A stretch of DNA of 28,526 nt, taken from an uncultured Collinsella sp. Lineage in GTDB: Bacteria; Actinomycetota; Coriobacteriia; Coriobacteriales; Coriobacteriaceae. Where the stretch lies: contig UQIY01000029.1 of the NCBI GenBank assembly GCA_900541195.1, positions 1 to 28,526 of the forward strand, read 5' to 3'. Position numbers and translations under genes: made by a program. Shown here in pieces: positions 23,802 through 28,526 of this stretch. The notes beneath the pieces were generated by a model. The model was not told where the DNA came from. It ran no database searches and saw nothing but the letters and a program-made list of their open reading frames with translations. Each line of letters opens with the position of its first letter. Position 1 is the first letter of the stretch.

Positions 23802-25991
23802 CTAGTTGTTCAGCATGCGGTCGAAGCTTCCCGAGTCGCCATCCCGATAGTCTGCGGTCATCAGGATCTCCTGCGGAATGCGCCCACCTTCACGTAGCAC
23901 GTTGCGGAACTGTACGCGCGTAACCATGGGCAGATCCTTGATCGTCGCTGCCAGGTTCTGCGGCACGCCCTGGTTGGCAGCCGCGGGCTCGCACTCGCCG
24001 CCGGCCTTCACGCGACGCTTATGCTCGGCGAGCATGGCGCGGTACATGCCGGCATGCAGGCGAATCTCAACCACATTGGCATTGCGAGCCTGTTCGACGA
24101 TGCGCGCGCCCTCGCGATCGATATCGCCCACGTAGTAGACGTAGTTAAAGCGATAGCCAATCTCGGCCAGATAATCATCCAGTGCGTGCGAGACGCTCGC
24201 CTTGCAGCCGCCGCCAAAAATCACGCCGCCCACCTTGGTACCAAAGAGCTTGGCATGTTTGCGTCCGCGCAGGAGCTTGACGATCTCGTCGTAGGTATCC
24301 AGGTTCTCGACCATAATGAACGGCTTGTCGGCACCCAGCGTAAAGAAGCCCGTAAAGTGCACGGGGCGATTGGGGGCGACCTTGATCGCCTGCATGCTGA
24401 TGCCCTTTTCGGTCATACGTCTGATCAGGCGCTCACCGTGCTTGCCGTCAAAAGCCTTCTCGTCGTTAAAGATCTGGTAGGCACGCTGGCGGCGCGAGGC
24501 GACCGGCGTATCGGCACCTCGGTTCTGCTCGATCCAAGCCTGGATGATTGCGATTTCCTCGGCAATCTTGCGGTTGGACATCTCGTTGTGCTGAGTGCGC
24601 TGCGGAGCCTTTTTGCCGTCCTTGCCCTCGACCTTAACAATTTGAGTCTGCTGCTCCTTAATCTTGGAGAGCGCCAGTGGCGTGGGAACGACCTTGAACA
24701 GCTGCCTTCCCAGGACACGGGCCAGAGCAAACGCCGAAACCTCGCCATGAGCGGGCGGCTCAGGCTGCTGGGCGGCCGCATCGTTTGCAGTCGGTTTGGG
24801 CTGCGCCTGGGATTTGCGCTTGGAATTCGCCTGAGCTTTGCGCTCTTGCTTTGGCGTGGACGTGCTCTTTTGCGAACGTTCGGGCTTGTCCCCCTTCGCC
24901 GGCTGGCGCTTGGGCTGCTCCCCCGGGGTCTCAACCTTCGCATCCTTGTTTTGCGTCGCTGCCTTCTCGGCCATAGTCTCGGCATTTGAGCCACGGCCGC
25001 CACGGTGACGACGGCGGCGAGGCTTGCTCGAAGCGCTCTCCCCCACCTGCTTATCAACGGACTGTTGAGCTTTAACCTCGGTGTCAGCCGCAGGCTGCGA
25101 CTCGGAAGGCTGCTGCTCGCGAGCCGCCGACTCAACGGTTTTCTCGGTCTGGTCGGCCTTATCGGCCTGAGCGGTCGAAGCCGGCTCGCCCTTCTCCTGA
25201 CGCCTTACGGGATACGCGCGCCCCGCAAAGCCGCGACCGGGACGACACGAACCCGGAGCCCCCTTGGCAGACTCCTCAACATCGTCTGCAACCTCGGAAG
25301 GCTCTTCAGCCTCATGCGCGACATCCTGCTGCGCAGCCTTAAAGTGAGCACCGCGACGACGCTTGGGCTCTTGGGCCTCCACGGGCTTTTGCTCCTTCGT
25401 GGGCTTCTGCGGCTCGGCAGCAACCTCGGTCTCAACAGCCTTGATATCGAGCTCATCCTTTTGAGCCACGGCGCGACGGAAGCGCTCCTGCTGGGCACGG
25501 CGCTGAGCATCGCGCTTGCCGCCCCCGCCAAAACCGCCGCGGCCGGCCTTGGCCGTAAAGGCGCGAACGACGCTCTCGTCAAGCAGTTCGTCGGTATCGA
25601 CATGCTCTCGCGGAGCTGTTTTCACCGAAGCGGGCGCCTCGACAACGTCCTCGACGGCCTCCTCGGCAGCCTCGGCAAGCTGCTCCTGGACATCGCGAAT
25701 CTCGGCATGAATGGTATAGAACGCCGGCCGCCCGTTAATACCGCTGCCCTCGATCTTGGTGACGATCTTTGCCGCGATGAGTTCGTCGCGCATCGCCTTG
25801 GTGTCGCATTCCTTATCGACGGAGCGGAAAATCTGCGCCAGCGCGCTCGACTTGATCTTGAGTGCCTTGCGGCAGAGCAGGTCGTAGGCAACCAGCTTGG
25901 CGCGCTCGGCAGAAAGCGACGTCTGGCTGCTCAGACGCTCAGCCAGGGCATCGACATTATTTTGGTTATCGGAATATACCGTCTTGGCCAC
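23802..25991 (-). CDS. Solitary JetD-like Toprim protein with long disordered linker
   Basis: Numbered from an upstream ATG at 26015, the protein has three parts. Residues about 20-110 look like a winged-helix domain (LSAERAKLVAYDLLCRKALK, LIAAKIVTKIEGSGINGRPAFYTI). Residues about 115-440 are disordered, rich in Glu/Gln/Lys/Ala/Pro with basic patches (PRRRRHRGGRG). Residues about 440-737 match the JetD/DUF2220 C-terminal type: RAYQIFNDEKAFDG, FIMVENLDTYDEI with Glu570, VGGVIFGGGC and YVGDIDREGARI with Asp631/Asp633, the Glu and DxD of Toprim nucleases. JetD is the nuclease of the Wadjet plasmid-defence complex, but no jetABC genes are near. I chose GTG 25991, directly after AAAGGGG (729 residues); the ATG has no ribosome site. 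Function unknown; nucleic-acid cleavage is inferred. Confidence 0.8.
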   Translation of the reverse strand: MAKTVYSDNQNNVDALAERLSSQTSLSAERAKLVAYDLLCRKALKIKSSALAQIFRSVDKECDTKAMRDELIAAKIVTKIEGSGINGRPAFYTIHAEIRDVQEQLAEAAEEAVEDVVEAPASVKTAPREHVDTDELLDESVVRAFTAKAGRGGFGGGGKRDAQRRAQQERFRRAVAQKDELDIKAVETEVAAEPQKPTKEQKPVEAQEPKRRRGAHFKAAQQDVAHEAEEPSEVADDVEESAKGAPGSCRPGRGFAGRAYPVRRQEKGEPASTAQADKADQTEKTVESAAREQQPSESQPAADTEVKAQQSVDKQVGESASSKPRRRRHRGGRGSNAETMAEKAATQNKDAKVETPGEQPKRQPAKGDKPERSQKSTSTPKQERKAQANSKRKSQAQPKPTANDAAAQQPEPPAHGEVSAFALARVLGRQLFKVVPTPLALSKIKEQQTQIVKVEGKDGKKAPQRTQHNEMSNRKIAEEIAIIQAWIEQNRGADTPVASRRQRAYQIFNDEKAFDGKHGERLIRRMTEKGISMQAIKVAPNRPVHFTGFFTLGADKPFIMVENLDTYDEIVKLLRGRKHAKLFGTKVGGVIFGGGCKASVSHALDDYLAEIGYRFNYVYYVGDIDREGARIVEQARNANVVEIRLHAGMYRAMLAEHKRRVKAGGECEPAAANQGVPQNLAATIKDLPMVTRVQFRNVLREGGRIPQEILMTADYRDGDSGSFDRMLNN

Positions 25992-26094
25992 GGGGCCCCT
26001 TTCATATGTACACATATACGTTTATATGGTACAACGCACGCCCTTATCCACGCAAAACATCTGCGAGAACACTCGGGCGTCGCCCGCTTTTGCA

Positions 26095-26134
26095 TGAAAA
26101 AAGACCGAGCCCGCGCAGCCGCGGACCCGGTCTT
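26095..26134 (-). terminator. Intrinsic terminator of cstA
   Basis: The minus strand forms a 15-bp stem (two wobbles) with a GCTG loop, followed by six T, 41 bp after the cstA stop codon. The gap 26016-26174 otherwise carries the AT-rich promoter region of the Toprim gene. Confidence 0.92.
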
Positions 26135-26174
26135 ATCGAGTCATATAGATGTGACGCTCAACTCGTCAGGCCGA

Positions 26175-28064
26175 TTAGGCCTTGGCAGCCTCGGCGTCGG
26201 CGGGAGCCTCGGCGGCAGCGGCGCGGCCGTACTCGGCCTTGCCCATCTCGGACCACTCGGGCTCCTCGTCGGGCATGGAGCCGGCCTCCTTGCCGAAGAA
26301 CTCCTTGAGGCAGTTGACGGCAACGATGAGGCCCAGGACCATCAGCAGGACGGCAAAGACGAGCTGCAGGCCCTTGGTGGCGGCGACGGAGACGGCAGCC
26401 GTGGTGGCGGTAGCCGGGATGGTACCGAAGAAGCCGTAGGCCTGGACGGCGGTCATGCAGCCCATGGCGCTCTGGACCAGCGAGGTGAAGGTGCAGCAGA
26501 GCAGGAAGACGACGGGCACGTAGAGCATCCAACCCTTGCGGCCGGTGCACTTGCAGAACACGGCGAGGGTGATCATGGTCATACCGCCGAGCAGCTGGTT
26601 GGAAGCACCAAAGAGCGGCCAGATGTTGGCATAGCCACCAAAAGCGAGGGCGAGACCAGGAAGCAGGGTGACAACCGTGGCGAACCAGGGGTTGCCGAGG
26701 ACCTTCATGTAGCCGGCCTTGGACTCGATGGCCAGGGCGTCGTTGGTCTGGGCAAAGAACTCAGAGAACGAAGTGCGGGCGATGCGGGCGACGGCGTCGA
26801 GCGAGGTCAGGGCCAGAGCGGAGACGTTCATGGTCATGAAGACGGTAGCGAGCGTGCCGTCAACACCGAAGGCCTGCATACCGCGGGAGATGCCAGCGGC
26901 GAAGATCTGGAACGGGGTGGAAGCGACACCGGCGTTGAGGGCGCCCGTACCGGCGGTGTTCATATCGGAGAACATGATGCCGGCAACGATGATGGCAAGG
27001 ATGCCGACGAAGGACTCGACGATCATTGCGCCGTAACCGACCTTGACGGCGTCCTGCTCCTTCTCGACCTGCTTGGAAGAGGTGCCGGAAGAAACGAGGC
27101 TGTGGAAACCGGAGAGAGCACCGCAAGCGACGGAGACGAACAGGACCGGGAACATCATGCCGGAGGCAGTGGAGAAGCCGGTGAAGACCGGAGCGGTGAT
27201 AGTGGCCTGACCGTTGACGCCCAGGACGACGATGCCGAGAACAGCACAGACGATCATGACGATCATCATGATCGAAGTGAGGTAGTCACGCGGGGTCTTG
27301 AGCATCTGGATGGGCATAGCGCCAGCGAAGACTAGGTAGACCATGACGACGGCGAACCACTGGAACTTATCCAGGTAGACCGGGAACTGCATACCGACGG
27401 CGAACATGAGAACCATGAGGACCACGCCGGTGACGAACTCGGCAGCGCCGGTGAGGTTGAACTTCTTCTGGGCCCAACCAAAGGCGATAGCGACGAAGGT
27501 GAACAGGATGGAGATGGTACCAGCGCAGCCGGCGGCATAGGACTTGGTGAAGTCGATGGCACCGGTAGCAGCACCAGAAGCGTCAACGGCCGGGGTGAAC
27601 ATGAACGTCTTGCAGACCATGTCGGTGAAAGCGGCGATGACGATGATGCAGAACAGCCAGCAGAACAGCAGGAACAGGCGACGGCCGGTCTTGCCGATAT
27701 ACTTCTCGATGAGCTGAGCGAGTGACTTGCCGTTGTTCTTCATCGAAGCGTACAGGGCACCAAAGTCGTGGACGGCGCCAAAGAAGATGCCGCCGACGAG
27801 GACCCAGAGCACGACGGGCAGCCAGCCAAAGGCCATGGCGACGATCGTACCCGTGACAGGGCCAGCACCGCAGATCGAGCTGAACTGGTGCGAAAACGCA
27901 GTGAAGGCGGAGACGGGCGAGAAGCTGTTGCCGTCCTTCATGCGCTTGGCCGGCGTGAGGGCCTCTTTGTCAACGCCCCACTTGTTGGCCAGCCAGCGGC
28001 CGTAGCCCAGATAGCCGCAGGCGAGCACCGCCGCGGCCACAACCATGAGCAAAACTCCGTTCAT
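26175..28064 (-). CDS. cstA: CstA family pyruvate/peptide transporter (carbon starvation protein)
   Basis: The 629-residue polytopic membrane protein has some 15 or more hydrophobic segments. CstA hallmarks are GNSFSPVSAFTAFSHQFSS..., GAGPVTGTIVAMAFGWLP and VHDFGALYASMKNNGKSL near the N-terminus, then ALTSLDAVARIARTSF and FGASNQLLGGMTM in the second half. CstA proteins take up pyruvate and possibly peptides using an ion gradient. The C-terminal tail is Ala/Glu-rich and hydrophilic (cytoplasmic). The ATG at 28064 has GAGGAGG at ideal spacing. The 235-nt leader carries an intrinsic terminator, stacked hairpins and a leader peptide, so expression is probably controlled after initiation as well as by an operator in the promoter. 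Confidence 0.95.
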   Translation of the reverse strand: MNGVLLMVVAAAVLACGYLGYGRWLANKWGVDKEALTPAKRMKDGNSFSPVSAFTAFSHQFSSICGAGPVTGTIVAMAFGWLPVVLWVLVGGIFFGAVHDFGALYASMKNNGKSLAQLIEKYIGKTGRRLFLLFCWLFCIIVIAAFTDMVCKTFMFTPAVDASGAATGAIDFTKSYAAGCAGTISILFTFVAIAFGWAQKKFNLTGAAEFVTGVVLMVLMFAVGMQFPVYLDKFQWFAVVMVYLVFAGAMPIQMLKTPRDYLTSIMMIVMIVCAVLGIVVLGVNGQATITAPVFTGFSTASGMMFPVLFVSVACGALSGFHSLVSSGTSSKQVEKEQDAVKVGYGAMIVESFVGILAIIVAGIMFSDMNTAGTGALNAGVASTPFQIFAAGISRGMQAFGVDGTLATVFMTMNVSALALTSLDAVARIARTSFSEFFAQTNDALAIESKAGYMKVLGNPWFATVVTLLPGLALAFGGYANIWPLFGASNQLLGGMTMITLAVFCKCTGRKGWMLYVPVVFLLCCTFTSLVQSAMGCMTAVQAYGFFGTIPATATTAAVSVAATKGLQLVFAVLLMVLGLIVAVNCLKEFFGKEAGSMPDEEPEWSEMGKAEYGRAAAAEAPADAEAAKA

Positions 28065-28099
28065 TACATTTCCTCCTCTAAAAAGAACTTCCTAGACAT

Positions 28100-28138
28100 A
28101 AAAAATGAGGGCCGTCGGTTGCGCTCGACGGCCCTCAT
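28100..28138 (-). terminator. Leader terminator of cstA (attenuator)
   Basis: The minus strand forms a perfect 13-bp stem (ATGAGGGCCGTCG and its complement, 8-nt loop) followed by six T. It lies between the cstA promoter and the ribosome site, 36 bp before the ATG, so RNA polymerase must read through it to express cstA. Confidence 0.88.
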
Positions 28139-28144
28139 CTTTAT

Positions 28145-28226
28145 CAGCCGCCCGTTATCGTACGGGCTAGCTGTATGTGCTAACCCGCATCAGATAATTA
28201 CTACGCTGATAATGTTTAGCTGATGC
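28145..28226 (-). promoter_or_regulatory. Mutually exclusive hairpins in the cstA leader
   Basis: In transcript order: region 1 GCATCAG (28226-28220) pairs with CTGATGC (28193-28187). Region 2 GCGGGTTAGC (28188-28179) pairs with region 3 GCTAGCCCGT (28171-28162), 10 bp with two wobbles. Region 3 GCCCGT can instead pair with region 4 ACGGGC (28155-28150), extended by CAGC/GCTG. This is the 1:2, 2:3, 3:4 layout of amino-acid attenuators. Region 4 GGCGGC may also pair with GCCGTC of the terminator, a weaker fold. Confidence 0.6.
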
Positions 28227-28234
28227 GTGAACAT
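28190..28234 (-). CDS. Putative branched-chain amino-acid leader peptide of cstA
   Basis: A 14-codon frame reads MFTHQLNIISVVII then TGA; seven of the last nine residues are Leu, Ile or Val. GAAGAGGA lies 10 nt upstream of this ATG. An in-frame ATG at 28258 would add eight residues (MIEEDFLD) but has only a weak ribosome site. The stop codon lies inside region 2 of the hairpin set, as in ilv/leu attenuators. It is within the cstA leader, 31 nt downstream of... the predicted promoter region's first hairpin sequences, and 52 nt before the terminator. Not proven to be translated. Confidence 0.5.
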   Translation of the reverse strand: MFTHQLNIISVVII

Positions 28235-28305
28235 GTCTAAGAAATCCTCTTCAATCATGATGCGAACGATCCGTGCGTGTTCACATCCCCCAGTGGTTGA
28301 AAAGG

Positions 28306-28334
28306 AGTATGAAACTTTAGTTACCTAAAGTCAA
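28306..28334 (-). promoter_or_regulatory. cstA promoter with operator palindrome in the spacer
   Basis: On the minus strand TTGACT (28334-28329), a 17-bp spacer and CATACT (28311-28306) form a good sigma-70-type promoter. Perfect 7-bp arms ACTTTAG/CTAAAGT (28314-28320/28325-28331) around a 4-bp centre fill the spacer, an ideal repressor site. The transcript would start near 28299. Bases 28335-28440 hold no recognisable gene. Confidence 0.65.
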
Positions 28335-28440
28335 CGCAAATTTGTAATGAATTTTCAGCTTTTTTTGAAATTCTCGGTATAAAACGCCACTGACCTCGGA
28401 CTTTACCCCACGACAGTTTTTGCATGAGAGATGCCCCTGA

Positions 28441-28526
28441 GAGCCGCGGGAGCCGGGCGGCGCATATGAACTTTATCGCGAGTTCCGCACGCAAAGGAAA
28501 GCACTTAATGTGCTTTCCGTCTTGCG
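28441..28526 (+). repeat. Core-and-arms palindromic element, copy C (cut by the window edge)
   Basis: The core starts at 28475 with the same 17 nt as copies A and B, then a hairpin GGAAAGCAC/GTGCTTTCC (28496-28518) with the TTAAT loop and GTCTTGCG. The left arm would be about 28441-28474; the right arm is outside the window. Confidence 0.85.

Noticed and set aside
25005..27335. Very long open frame (776 codons) on the plus strand across the Toprim gene end and cstA
   Set aside because: It is antisense to two well-supported genes, has no ribosome site, and its composition (Gly/Asp/His runs) is that of a high-GC shadow frame.
28081..28300. T-box or known riboswitch in the cstA leader
   Set aside because: I see no T-box specifier stem or the conserved antiterminator bulge sequence, and no riboswitch consensus I recognise; the leader-peptide model fits better.

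Overview
This is a high-GC, gene-dense bacterial chromosome segment. It most likely comes from an anaerobic gut actinobacterium of the class Coriobacteriia, and Collinsella is my best guess. That guess rests on GC content, codon choice, strong purine-rich ribosome sites, the carbohydrate gene set and the style of intergenic hairpins; no database was consulted.

Left part (1-4700, all minus strand): a sugar-phosphate isomerase/deglycase-type operon with a partial gene at the edge, a two-domain SIS protein and two overlapping GntR/HutC regulators. It is followed by a small hypothetical protein and a LacI-family regulator. Next come murB (+), a CHAP/NlpC-type cell-wall hydrolase with coiled coil (-) and galE (+).

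Centre (8.7-21.2 kb): an alpha-glucan/oligosaccharide block. It holds malQ and glgP (+), then a CUT1 sugar ABC importer (-; Tat-type lipoprotein binding protein, two permeases, MsmX/UgpC-like ATPase). A TreR/HutC-like GntR regulator (-) stands divergent from an unusual 816-residue protein that joins PTS EIIC and EIIB domains to a complete Cof-type HAD phosphatase. Near-copies of one 12-bp palindrome (TTGTTTAAACAA) lie upstream of malQ, the ABC operon, the regulator and the PTS-HAD gene, which suggests one regulon.

Right part (21.2-28.5 kb): a polyprenyl diphosphate synthase, a protein with two peptidoglycan-binding repeats, tRNA-Gln(TTG) with a tRNA-like remnant, a solitary JetD-like Toprim protein with a very long disordered linker, and cstA (pyruvate/peptide transporter). 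cstA has an elaborate leader: a promoter with a perfect operator palindrome in its spacer, a tiny open frame ending LNIISVVII, mutually exclusive hairpins and an intrinsic terminator just before the ribosome site. This looks like branched-chain amino-acid attenuation.

The most striking unexplained structure is a repeat family with three copies here (5919-6054, 23657-23793 and one cut by the right edge). A conserved ~70-nt core with covarying hairpins is enclosed by perfect 33-34 bp inverted arms whose sequence differs completely from locus to locus. Both complete copies begin exactly 8 nt after the stop codon of a minus-strand gene. A second, unrelated palindromic family sits at 12821-12959.
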